Below, one piece after another: positions 9,500 through 20,735 of a stretch of 64,000 nucleotides of DNA. The first letter of the stretch is position 1. Each line of letters begins with the position of its first letter. Source of the stretch: Nansenia antarctica (taxonomy: Eukaryota; Chordata; Actinopteri; Argentiniformes; Microstomatidae); the NCBI GenBank assembly GCA_963989245.1, contig OZ022351.1, positions 13,146,843-13,210,842 on the forward strand, in the 5' to 3' direction. The position numbers were made by a program, and so were the translations under genes. Under the pieces are notes generated by a model. The model saw only the letters and a list, made by a program, of their open reading frames with translations. It was not told where the DNA came from and searched no databases.

Positions 9500-11040
9500 C
9501 CAATCCATTTCGCTGCAGTATTTTGGCTTGACTAGCGAGTTTGTGTTGTGATTCTCAACAACGTAGTTTCACCCTTTTCCATAGTTTTGAATAATAAATG
9601 TGTGGACTGACGATGTATCGCAGCCTAACTTATTCTAATAATTATTTAACATAGTTTTATTCTGATAATGATTCCCCCCTCCTCCCAGACTTACAAGGTC
9701 ACATTATTATTGGATTGGTTGTTTGCGTGCCGGGTGAAGTTAGCTAAACATTGAACCTGCCAGCTAGCAAGAGAAACATCATGTCACTCTCCAAAGGTCT
9801 AAAGAGGAAAGTTGACGGTGAAACAGGGCATTTAAAGAGGAATGGACAGTGAACTATACGTTCATCCTACCTGGTTTCATCAATGCAAAGCCGTTGTGTG
9901 AGACTCGCATTTTCCGTGCTCACAATGAATGTTCCCTTTCTATACATGCGAGTCGTCCTTTCGTCAATGAATGTGATAAAGACGGACTAGAGGAATCGAT
10001 TGGTGCATAAAAACCTTGAGAACTGCCGGATTAAAGTGACGTCCATAATAATAATAAATAATAATAATACATTAGACTTATAGCGCTTTTCTAGACACTC
10101 AAAGACGTCCATATCACCAGATAGCCAACAAATAGTGACCGATGGGAGATGCCAGTTTTCTCATTAAGTGAGATTTAACAGCCTAATATTATTTTTTCTA
10201 TTTTTAATGAATGGCTCATTGTAATTATTATCCCTAGTAATGTAGCGTGTTTGCTCTGTCATTAAATGTTTATTATGTTTATAGTTATTATTTTTTTTGC
10301 TCCGATTTAGTTGTCAATGTTTTTCATAAAATTAAACTGCATTTGCTTTGTTACTGTTCACATGTGTGGTGCAGTCACATTCACATAGCCTATAAGTAAA
10401 CATTAAGTTTGAATTATTTACTGAGCTGGCGTTACTTTTTTCAAACCACACACCGCATGTCGGCTATTTCAGCACCACGCATTGTCCACCTACTTGACTA
10501 GATCACTACATCACTATGAGGCGTTCAGCGTCAGTGCACCCCGCTGCAAGTTACTGTCGCATAGTTGTAGCCAATAAAGGCCTATATGTAGGCTATATAG
10601 GCTATTATATATCATTTATATACCTAATACCAACATCAAAATAGATTGTATGCCTCTACAAATCATATTACACCAGGTAAAATCCGTCACAACTTGGAAT
10701 AAATCCATCGCAATTTGGAATATTTTAGAGCTCCCCCAAAATTTCACAAACCGTGTTTCCAGGGGAGCTCATGTCACCACTAGGGGAGCTATAGCTCCCC
10801 GAGCTCCCCCTTATTTCGCACCCTGCCAGATTGATGGCAAGAGGAAAGAGGGAAAAAAGGAAGTGGCCAATATCTACAGCATTCCACATCATCTGTGAAA
10901 TGGTGGTGGAGGGGGGGCATGTATGGCTTCGCCTGGAACTGGCTCACCCGTCTTCATTGGTGATGTAACTGCTGACAGCAGCAGCAGGGAACATTCTGGA
11001 ACATTCTGGAGTATACAGAAAAATATTGTCAGCCTAGGGA
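9500..11040. other. Intergenic tract
   Basis: Apart from the short repeat at 10043 I see no gene. GGAGCTC-rich sequence at 10720-10810 contains the palindrome GGGGAGCTATAGCTCCCC and several AGCTCCCC/GGGGAGCT pieces, which suggests a decayed inverted-repeat element. Confidence 0.45.
10043..10115 (+). repeat. Dispersed repeat tail, GCGCTTTTC / CTCAAAGACG family
   Basis: An AATAATAAT run leads to ATTAGACTTATAGCGCTTTT and CTAGACACTCAAAGACG, as at 8243. Confidence 0.6.
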
Positions 11041-11049
11041 CAAGCAAAT

Positions 11050-11297
11050 CGTGACGTTAGAATTACAAGGTTCTATCTCCATTTTTGTCAAAATAGAGTT
11101 TTTTACATAATCTGAACCATTAGGTGTTTATTAATGCCTGTGTGGTGTTATTTTTAAAATGTTGACATTTTTTAGTTAGTAATTAATCAAATACAAAGGT
11201 TCCATCTCACAAAACATAATGGAATGTAAAAACGTTGACGCTCAATATCTCTGAACTACCCTAAACGGAGATAGAACCTTATCATTCTAAGCTCACG
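11050..11297 (+). mobile_element. MITE family 'CGTGA', copy 1 (248 bp)
   Basis: Ends are CGTGACGTTAGAATTACAAG and (reverse complement) CGTGAGCTTAGAATGATAAG, giving terminal inverted repeats of about 30 bp that continue GTTCTATCTCC. It is flanked by AAAT at 11046-11049 and 11298-11301. There is no coding capacity. Copies 2 and 3 lie at 27762 and 31272. Confidence 0.85.
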
Positions 11298-11301
11298 AAA
11301 T

Positions 11302-13158
11302 GCCTCCTAAGTCATTGGACAGTGCTTCACCATAGAGAAGGACAATGACCCCAAAACATACTGCCATAGCAACTAGGGCCAACAAGTGGAAAGTTTTTGA
11401 ATGGGCAAATGAGTTTCTAAAAAAATGTAATTCTATTGAACATGCATTTCATTTGAGGGGCAAAGTTGTATGCCCTTTAGGATAAAATAAGTGTCTATTT
11501 TCGCCTATTGGTAATTATTGAACATGAATGGATAATTACCCCACTCCCCTTGCCAACCCTCTGAAAACTCCCGTTTACTGCTCCCCCTATATTGGTGCAA
11601 AGTTTCTAATGGTTTTGTAATTAAATGACCATAACAGTCTTTGCACAAAGTTTGAGTGCTGCACAGTGTTCTTTAGCAGAAGCACATTGGGACCATATGT
11701 ATTTGATTTCCATACAGCGAAAACTATGGCATCATGTGCAAAATGACCATAGTCACTGAATGACGGGCTAAAACGTCTGCGTGCCGTCAACACTTGATGT
11801 TGGCGAATAAACCATTTTCCAGAGAGTAGAATCAAAATGTGTTGCCCTCTATCAATAATAACTATTTCATCCACACCACCCTTTGGTATGCATTATTTCT
11901 GTGGCTATTACTAAGAATTCATTATTGATGTGAGTAGCTATCAGCAAAAAGGCAAGCAATTTACTTGTCAAAATACATTACTATGTGTGACTTGAAATAT
12001 GACTGGAGAGCTCTAGGCTAGCTCATAAGTTGGAGTGCTGCTGCAGTCATCTAAATTATGGATAGCCAGACATATCATTTTTAAATAGGGACATTAGAGA
12101 AACACTGCATCCCCCCTACCTTTCTTTTAAGGTTAATACGAATCCTTTCAACTGTATCCCACTTTTCCGTTTAAAAATCAAATAACCTTCCTTTTCATTT
12201 TGTGAAATGATGCTCCCTTTGATGGGTACTTATGTAGGTAGTATGTCATTAACACAAACCCAGAAGTGCTATGATTAATGTGAAGATTAACACCCCAAAC
12301 CTTTTGCATCTGTCAGGTTTAATGCTAATCTCTCCCCTTCTTGTTACATCAGCTTTTCCCTCCAAAGACTTCTCTCCTTATTTTTGCTGAAGAAGCTTTG
12401 ATCCCCGGCAGACCCAGGTGATCTCCACCACACCTCCACGGATAAGCGCTTAGGCTGGATTAGTGTGGATGGATGAGCGGGAGCATAACCCCCCTAGGAG
12501 CCTACACCTCCAGCTGTGCAGATTGACAACCAAAGGGACCGACTCCACCTAAAGCAGAACATTTCCCAGCTCTTAATACTTAATGTGTCTCTACCTGGTT
12601 CATTCTGTTCTCCTCAGTTCTCCTGTCATTTCCTCTTTACTCCCCCCTTTCTCTCTTTCCTCTGAGACACTCACTTTGGTGAATTAAACATGATGTAATG
12701 TGATTCATGAGATTCATTCAGCTTCATATCCAACTGGTTAGAGGAACAAAATGGTCCCCGAGAGAGTAGAGAGATAAGAGATTATATAATGGAAGAGTTT
12801 GTTCCATTTGTTTAGTAAGCGTCATGCCTGACACCGTCCAAATGAGTGCTGTCATTTGGTCCCTGGTGGCGGTATCACTTCCTTACCCATGTGCATCGCC
12901 CAGGCAGTGTTGGCTGGTACCACTGGGGAAAGGGCTTGATGATCTTCTACTGTAGCTCCGAGCAAATTTAGTACAAACCACAGAACCTTTCAAAGTTAAA
13001 CAAATCACCCTTGGGCTGCATGTCTCCCCTCATACCACTCCTGTTCTCACGATGCAGTAATATCTTGTGACTGCTGAAACTGTAATGCAGTAAAAAGAGA
13101 AATAGACTCTCTGTGGTTATAACTTTGCTCTATACATGTTGCATCCATACAAAATGCA
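11302..13158. other. Non-coding tract, nothing recognised
   Basis: No open frame with codon-like character and no repeat shared with the rest of the window. The stretch 12290-12560 is less AT-rich and could be conserved non-coding DNA, but I have no evidence beyond texture. Confidence 0.4.
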
Positions 13159-13202
13159 GTGAGAGAGAGCGAGTGAGTGAGAGAGAGAGAGAGAGAGGAG
13201 GG

Positions 13203-13259
<57 letters not shown>
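13159..13259. repeat. (GA)n microsatellite
   Basis: Long imperfect GA array with GGAGGGAGAGG interruptions. Confidence 0.95.
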
Positions 13260-13260
<1 letters not shown>

Positions 13261-15235
13261 GAGAGAGAGACCATTTGTATCTTCACAGAGTTAATTAAAA
13301 TGGTTATATCTGTATATATTGATCATCACAAGAAAACATTGAACATCGAATTGACATTTCACACATGACATTAGAAATGATTACATAAAAACATGACTAA
13401 AATGTCACTTCACATACAGTATTTCTGATGATACCATTACCTGCCAGGAGATGCTTGCTGACAGCTAATGATCCTGGAAGGTCTTTTTCTCTCTCTAATT
13501 TAATTAAGATGTGAGCGTGACGACTGATGAGACATCATTCAGAGATCATGTTCACCCACAGAAGCCATCTGTTTCATCTTATCTCCAGAACTAGTCACAA
13601 GAAGGATTTCAGTTTGCTAGTGCAGTCTTCCAAGGTGGCACTGACTCAGTGGTTGGGAGATACACAATAACCATATTTCAACATATGCTGTGTATACCAA
13701 GGATACATAAACAGAAGCAGCATTTATAATGCAAAGCATTTGGCTTATGAATAAAAGAAGTGATGTTGTAACTGATGTTACAAAAAAGTCAGGATAAAAT
13801 AAAAAGTTACATAAAAAAAAAACACAAATACATTCTAAATAGTGGAGTGCTTGCCTATTGTTATTTGTTCATTCAATAAGGAAAATATCAAGCGTGAGAG
13901 ACGTCAGTCATCTTATCCAAGATGCAAGAAAATGACAAAAAAACCTAAATGAATCCTCATCTGAGATTTACCAAATCAATATGACACGCAGCAGAGGACA
14001 TTACAATAACCATTATGGCATTGTGTTACCTACAACATCAATGCTGATTGCCGGATCCATACACTATTAAAGTAGAATAGCCATTATTCTGAATATGGAT
14101 ACAAGAACCAGGGCAGTTCCATTGTTCAGGGCTGGGGACACTTTGAAATAATAGCTATTAGATAGAAATTGCTTGCGATATTATGGTCAGCCCTCTTAAA
14201 TATGATTATCTGAAGGGTATTTTATTATGGACTTTGCAGTGCAACGCTTAGTGACCAGATAAGAGAGTTTGAGAGTTCAGTGTGTTATCTTAATCTACGA
14301 GTCTGGCTTCGCAACTGCAGATATTACAAAACAGGTCTGAACTGGATGTGTAACACAAGACTGAAGTAAGTGAAGGTTTCCACCTATTTGTCTTTGCATG
14401 ACACAATGGGGGGGGGGGGGGGGGGGGGAAATAGGGGAGGTAATAGACATCACATACCAGTAAGGGACGGAACATACTCTTCAGAGAGGGCTACAGACAA
14501 AACCAAATAATATATAAAACAAACAATTACTGCTGCATTTGATTTCGATTTTTCAGGACTTTAAAACCCCATTATCTAAAATTAATTGATGAAGGTGATA
14601 CATATCAGTAAAGTAGTAATGATCGTAACGCTGTTCCCACCTTACAGTCTCCTGAAAAATCTACTTAATATTTACCGTGTTATGGCCCGCCAAGATGGAT
14701 AGTAACACGTTTGATGTGGGGTCGATCCATGCTGGCCCACTGGGACCCGCTCATCATAAGCAATATTACTCCCCTGTGGGGGGGGGGTGGGCTCATAGAG
14801 GGACATACTGTATCTCATGTGCTAGAGTGAGGCCGAGAGACTCTATGGTGTTATGTAAGTAACTGAATTTTCCAAAGTATATATTTAGGGCCTTGTTGAA
14901 GGCTGTCACATCTATCTGCTGTGCACCTAATCAAAGTGTGACTGGTCTCAGCCTCAGCGTCCACCATCGGTCTCCGGGGTGCAGCGGTTCTATCTTCCCT
15001 CAGAGGGAGGTGCAGAAGTGTCGGTGGTTCATTTGACCATACTGTATTTCCAGCTCCGTTGCTCCATTGCTTTGGTTGCTGTATCTATCTATGCTCTACT
15101 ATATAGACCTAGGACTTTAAAATGTCATTGTATCATTCAATATCAGTAATAAATTGTTAATGTGCATTGAAGTCTTCTAAGCTTTTATATAATGTAAAGA
15201 ATACGTGACAGTAGCTGGTGAAACCGGAGAACAAG
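13260..15235. other. Non-coding tract with a 22-base G run
   Basis: No gene seen. A pure run of 22 guanines occupies 14408-14429, which could form a quadruplex or be an assembly-sensitive homopolymer. Confidence 0.5.
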
Positions 15236-15237
15236 TC

Positions 15238-15405
15238 GGCAGCCAATCAAAATGTGCTTAATCATTCAATGTATGGACTTTTATTCAGAGAAATGTAAAT
15301 AAATGTATTGCAATATTTTGGCTTGACTGACTAGCGAGCGTTGAAATCCATTGACATTTTTCTGAATAAAAGTCGGAACAATTTGATTGGTTGCCAACGT
15401 GTTCC
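15238..15405. repeat. Imperfect inverted repeat (foldback element candidate)
   Basis: The left arm has CAGCCAATCAAAATGTG, then ACTTTTATTCAGAGAAATGT. The right arm reads, on the other strand, GCAACCAATCAAATTGTTC, then GACTTTTATTCAGAAAAATG. Arms of about 60 bp flank a 50-base centre containing TTTTGGCTTGACT, also found near 9522. It may be a MITE, but the ends are not sharp. Confidence 0.5.
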
Positions 15406-16100
15406 GCGCATCCCCAGCAGCCTGCCGTCATTCTAGTCTCTCATCTCTGCCCACCCTGAGACGTAAACAAACAAACACATCTCAAGGTGAGATTATATTT
15501 GATCATACACGTCTACAGACATTTACAGACTATTACCACTTCAAACGTCTTACCCACTTACGGATCAACTAAATATGACAGAAAAAAGAAGAACACAAAC
15601 ATCGTAAGTAGCATTTATGCTATTTTTCCCCCCTCACGAATCCCCAGAAAGACACTCAACAGGAAATCTCACTCAGCATAAGCATGATGGATCTCTCCAT
15701 TAGAGATAAGATGCTCTTCTCCATCATTCGCCAGGTGCCACCACTGCCCCACTCTCCCTGAGCTACAGTATCATTGCGGGCCTGTCTGAGAGGGCGGTGA
15801 TAACAGGAGACCTATAGCAGCATGCACAGGTAAATCAATCTCAGCAAGGGGAGCAGAGGAGAGGAGGAGGGGGGGGGGGGGTTGAGGGAGTGGGGGGTTC
15901 CGACAACCATTAGCGGGAATCCAGAACACCATGTGCCCCATTTTTTTCGGGCTTAGGATTTTAAATAAAGCCATGTTGACGCCATGTTGATTTGGATTAG
16001 AGGCTCGCAAGACCTCCCCTTTAACATCAGCCCTGGTCGCTGTTGTCATACATCATAACCTGAGCTTAAGTGAAGTGAGTCTATGACAGCGACCTTCACT

Positions 16101-16219
<119 letters not shown>

Positions 16220-16690
16220 GGGGGGCGGGGGTCAAGGTGACTGTCGGTTACTAAGTAGAAATTGTCTTGCTATTTTTTTCTCATCCTTTAGATAACAGCT
16301 ATGCCAGTGCAAGCAGCTTCTTCTTTTATTGTTTTTTTTTATCAGATATATATCTACTTATAGATAACTAGTACTTATAGATATATATATATACTTAGCT
16401 TACCCTTCTGCTATGTTTAGGTGACATCGGTTATCCCTTTACAATTTCTCAAAGGGACATGTATAGTTAAGATAAGATCATAATAAAGCTCTTACCATTC
16501 TCTTACCCTGAACAATACTGTTGCATCGTGGTAAATAATATTTGCACAAAACTGCTTCACTATGCCACTTTGCATGAGCAAATAATTAAAACAGATTTGG
16601 CGGACATTAATATACTTGAGAATTCTATTCTGAATATGCATTGGGATAGAAAACACATGACTATGTGGGAGTGTCATTGTACTACCTGTC

Positions 16691-16691
<1 letters not shown>

Positions 16692-16754
<63 letters not shown>
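16692..16754. repeat. (GT)n microsatellite
   Basis: About 31 uninterrupted GT units. Confidence 0.97.
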
Positions 16755-16755
<1 letters not shown>

Positions 16756-17829
16756 ACGTGTCACTGGTACCCCTGATGGAGAGGGGTCACCGTGAAGCCT
16801 GTAATTCATGGGCAGGGTAGTCAGTGAAAGACAGGGGGCGATGAGTAATTAGAGCCTGTCTTAGAACTTGATTACAGCCTTGTTCTACATAATGACAGCA
16901 CAAGATCTCCCAGAGAATTTCAATTCCCATCTTGAAACCAATACCACTGCCATTTGAATTTACCAAAATACAAAGATATATTTTGAATTCCTTAAAACAG
17001 ACGGTTTAACTATTGTAGATATGGATATGTGTAACATGGGCTGTGTTCGTAAAAATGTTGCTCTGAGAGTACCGGAGCGCACAATGGATTCACAAAGGGA
17101 CCAAGTAATTTGATTGGACAAGAGGCATTCCATGAGTGCTGATCAGCTAGCTGCTGAATTGGCTAACACCCAGCTTGTGTTTTGCTTGGAAGCAACTTCA
17201 AGCGGCAACTTGTCGGCCATGTCAAGAGACAAAATCCTGTTGTATGTATAGGTGTATACACAGAGAGAGTGTTGTACACATCATGTCCAGGTGTAAGTGC
17301 CCATCCTTGTCTGCTCCCCCCAGATCTTCTTGAGGAGGTCATGTACATGTACCTCATTCACATGCACGGCCATGCAGTCCCTCCAGTCATTAGGACCCCA
17401 GCCAACTCTGTCATCCATCAGCACCGGGAGTGGACTGGCCTTACCACTCAGACCTAACCAGGACAAATCAAACTAGAAGAAAGTGTGTGGGCTTGCAAAG
17501 TCTTATTTTGGTTGTGGAAATAGTTACTTTAGATGTATGTGTTCTATGCTATATGATGGCTACTGCCTGATGTCTGCATGTTTGTAGCATTTCTCTGTTG
17601 TTTTTTGTTCTGCTATGTATATATATTGTAAATATTTGTTTTTGGTGTTTTCTGTCTCATGAACACTTGTGTGTGTTTTTGTAGTCTATTAAATCTGAGA
17701 CTACAATTTCCTTGATGCTTAGTCACTAGGTGACATTTTTGACACAGGTGTTGTGCATTGGCTAAATTAAGTGATGTAGTTTGAACCCTTAAAACCACTG
17801 CATTTACTTGTCCGCTTTAATGCCTGAAG

Positions 17830-17985
17830 AAGGTCTATGACCGAAAGCTCGCAATAAACTATGGGTTTTTTGCACAGTGTTTGAGTGTGTGGGTGCTGTT
17901 ATTTTGCACTCTATTGATACTCTTCAGTTCCAGCACCTCAGCAAAGTCTGATCACGGGTGAGCGGTGGTATTCTCACTACTTGTT
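17830..17985 (+). repeat. Dispersed repeat 'family A', copy 2
   Basis: The longest of the three copies. It adds a left part CTGAAGAAGGTCTATGACCG before the shared CGCAATAAAC block and ends in GTGAGCGGTGGTATTCTCAC. Confidence 0.65.
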
Positions 17986-17999
17986 GTGAAATAGTTAAT

Positions 18000-18065
18000 A
18001 ATAATAATAATAATTCATTAAATTTATATAGCGCTTTTCCGAGGCTCAAAGACGCTGACAATATA
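18000..18065 (+). repeat. Dispersed repeat tail, AGCGCTTTTCCGAGGCTCAA family
   Basis: An AAT run, ATTTATATAGCGCTTTTC, then CGAGGCTCAAAGACGCTGA. It matches 39265-39325 closely. Confidence 0.7.
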
Positions 18066-18066
18066 T

Positions 18067-18260
18067 ATATTAAGGGATTTGACTCCCCCAAACTGGATAT
18101 TAAATGTGGAGTCTCCCAAGGGTCTATCCTTGGATATATTAAGGGATTTGACTCCCCCAAACTGGATATTAAATGTGGAGTCTCCCAAGGGTCTATCCTT
18201 GGACCTCTCTTATTTTCTTATTATTTATATTAATGATTTATGTAAAGTTTCCAAGGTTCT
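18067..18260 (+). pseudogene. LINE reverse transcriptase fragment with a 69-bp in-frame tandem duplication
   Basis: The plus frame reads CGVSQGSILG twice, then PLLF and INDLC, the reverse transcriptase block around G-x-P-Q-G-S-x-L-G-P-L-L-F of non-LTR retrotransposons. The unit from 18071 to 18139 is repeated identically from 18140, exactly 23 codons, so the frame stays open. The catalytic Y/F-A-D-D block downstream is missing and the frame decays after 18260. It is too short to assign to a LINE clade. Confidence 0.65.
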
Positions 18261-18344
18261 GTCAACAATCTTGTGGCACTCATCCACGCTGGCACAGAAG
18301 AGGAGAACAGGAGAATGACCTGCATGGCGAAGGCACAATGAAAA

Positions 18345-18450
18345 CAAAACGAAACCTCCGCCAAGTGTCTGAAGTGCAGCAAAGCAGTCTGCAGAAAATG
18401 CACAGCCACGGTGCTGAATATCTGTTTCAAGTGCGTAAATGAAAAATGTA
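18345..18450 (+). pseudogene. Cys-rich coding relic, possibly the end of a DNA transposase
   Basis: From 18360 one frame has the spacing C-x2-C-x4-C-x2-C-x7-C-x2-C (CLKCSKAVCRKC, then CFKC) followed by a stop after 14 more codons. Cys-rich tails of this kind end piggyBac-type transposases, but the match is by spacing only and the upstream sequence is frameshifted. It could equally be part of another zinc-binding protein. Confidence 0.3.
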
Positions 18451-18935
18451 ATACATTAATTAATTAACTATTATACTACGATATGATGTTGTGAATAAGA
18501 ACCCTTTAATTGTTACCTCAAGTTTCTTGGTGATATTCTCTCACACATTGTTGGAAAGACTAAATTAATAATTGGTTAGGTGAAATCGTCCATCACGTCC
18601 ATTGTGTTGCAACATAGGCCGATGCTGTGGTTATGATGGCCTTATTATGATCCATTTGGGGTAGGTACTTTGTTAATTTAAATAACTTATGTAATTATGT
18701 GATGAATGACGTTTTACGCCTATCACACCACCCAAATATGCAAATATTTTCTTCTAATAGCCTACCCATTTCCAGTGTTATTTTTTACTGATTTACATTG
18801 ACATCCAGGCAAAGCGATTAGTGTTCTTAAAGATACTTAAATTATAAAACATGAGGACCAACACCATTTTATGACTTGAAACATTCATTTGTGAACACAA
18901 TGCCTTAATACAATGACGGAGTAAACATTTTGTAG
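18451..18935. other. Non-coding tract, nothing recognised
   Basis: AT-rich sequence without repeats or frames that I can name. Confidence 0.5.
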
Positions 18936-19124
18936 GCTAGGATCAGTGGCGGCTGGCCGATAGAGGGCGCTGGGGCGCCGCCCCCACCTTCACTTCCACC
19001 TTCAGTTGCGATTTGTAAAAGTTTTTTTTTTAAATAAACATTGTTTATTCACAAAATGCGGCTGATATTCTGTCGGCGCCTATCAGCATTCATTAAAAAT
19101 CCTCCAATACAATAAACATTTTTA

Positions 19125-19127
<3 letters not shown>

Positions 19128-19187
<60 letters not shown>
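19128..19187. repeat. (GT)n microsatellite inside the hAT element
   Basis: About 30 GT units. Confidence 0.97.
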
Positions 19188-19191
<4 letters not shown>

Positions 19192-19309
19192 CTCACTGTT
19201 AAAATACGTAGGGGGAGAACGCGGGGCGCCGTGTCAATGCAAGTCTATGCCAGGACGAATACTTTTCGTTTACACGTGAGCTGTAGCAGCGCTCCAATTG
19301 GCTGTCTCT

Positions 19310-19353
19310 ATTTCTTGGCCAGGACGCACATTTGTGCGCCCTGGCCAAGAAAT
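19310..19353. repeat. Hairpin: 20-bp inverted repeat
   Basis: ATTTCTTGGCCAGGACGCAC is followed after ATTT by its inverse complement with one mismatch. In a transcript it would form a stable stem. There is no U-run, so it is not a terminator. Confidence 0.8.
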
Positions 19354-19680
19354 CTCCGGTTGTATTGCAGACAATGCATTATGCTGAGGACTCCCGACTT
19401 CCGGTTTTCCGGACTTCGGGCTTCCGGAGTATTTTAAATGAACATTCGTAATGTCTGTCTCTGATGTTCATGGTCAATTAAATCAGCCTATTTTGTGCAA
19501 CTAATAATGTTCCCGCTAATGGGTTAACCAAGCAGCCTCGCACCTAACGTGCAAGCACCTATCTTCGAACTATTCATAGCAATATGCGCGGGACAAGGCG
19601 GAGGTACGGGTAAACACGGCTCATGTTCTGTCATCAAAGGTAAGAGTTGGTTTTCTTTAACTCAGCTGATGCATTGTTGT

Positions 19681-19972
19681 GTTTCTGACATGGTCTGGTT
19701 GTGTTACAGACATGGTCTGGTTGTGTTTCTGACATGGTCTGGTTGTGTTACAGACATGGTCTGGTTGTGTTACAGACATGGTCTGGTTGTGTTTCTGACA
19801 TGGTCTGGTTGTGTTTCTGACATGGTCTGGTTGTGATACAGACATGGTCTGGTTGTGTTTCTGACATGGTCTGGTTGTGTTTCTGACATGGTCTGGTTGT
19901 GTTTCTGACATGGTCTGGTTGTGATACAGACATGGTCTGGTTGTGTTTCTGACATGGTCTGGTTGTGATACA
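19681..19972. repeat. 22-bp minisatellite, 13 units
   Basis: CATGGTCTGG recurs every 22 bases from 19689 to 19953. Units differ only in the linker (TTTCTGA, TTACAGA, ATACAGA). No minus-strand frame contains a stop, so long repetitive open frames appear that are not genes. Confidence 0.95.
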
Positions 19973-20699
19973 TCATTGAATGTGTTGACCACCATCACTC
20001 TCCATCATCATCGATCATGTGTCTATGAAATAGATAGTACTGTACTACTGACTGCAGCATTCATCTCTGCTCATTGATGTAGCCATGTCACACAGACACA
20101 TAGTACACATATTCATCTGCTACCTTTATTAACCTGAGTGTAGCTGTGAGGCCTGTACTAGCCTTGTTGACTAGACTTCCTCCTTGTCTGACACTGGGTA
20201 TTGGACCGTACCGACGTCCATAGACCGGTCACTCTTCCACCTCAGTGTCTGTAGTTGACAGGGTAACTTCTCCATGGCCACACACGGTCATTTTAAAGGT
20301 GAAAGTTGAAATTATACAATGGTTGTAACGCCAGTGCGTGTTTTATGCGCGTGCACGCGGGAAAAAAATCGTGCACGCGAAAAAAAAATCGCGCGCGCTG
20401 CGCGCGCGGAAGAGGACTCCCCCGCCACACTGCTGTGCCCCACCCAAAAAAATGTGCACCAGCCGCCACTGGCTAGGATACTAGAAATGCTGTAGCCAGG
20501 AGCATGGGTAAATTTGACCTGTTGCCGGTTTTAGGTATACACGCTCTCTGGCAGTTCTAGTGTTAACTAATGACAATCTCTCTGTGACGTGTGTGCGCAT
20601 GCGTACTGGCTGAGATTACTTCAACACACAAAAAAGTTCTGCGCATGCGGTATATATGTGATCCTCCCACGCGCCCCGCCCCGCCCAAGAAATCCTTTG

Positions 20700-20735
20700 C
20701 CACCCCTTTTTAAACATCCTAGAACCGCCACTGGG
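20700..20735. mobile_element. Truncated hAT-type terminus
   Basis: CTAGAACCGCCACTG is the inverse of CAGTGGCGGTTCTAG, a terminus seen in fish hAT MITEs. No left partner was found in the window. Confidence 0.35.

Larger units (their letters stand above)
18944..20471. mobile_element. Non-autonomous hAT-type element (1,528 bp) with perfect 8-bp target duplication
   Basis: The left end CAGTGGCGGCTGG and right end CCAGCCGCCACTG are exact inverse complements, with the CAG...CTG termini typical of hAT elements. GCTAGGAT at 18936-18943 is repeated exactly at 20472-20479. The interior has no transposase. It carries a (GT)n array, a strong hairpin at 19310, a 22-bp minisatellite and a G/C-rich CGCGCG tract near 20390. 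Confidence 0.9.

Noticed and set aside
19681..19972. CRISPR-like array
   Set aside because: Units are contiguous with no unique spacers, and the surroundings are eukaryotic.
19657..19998. 113-codon minus-strand frame of repeating residues
   Set aside because: Translation of the 22-bp minisatellite; all three frames are open, so openness carries no information.
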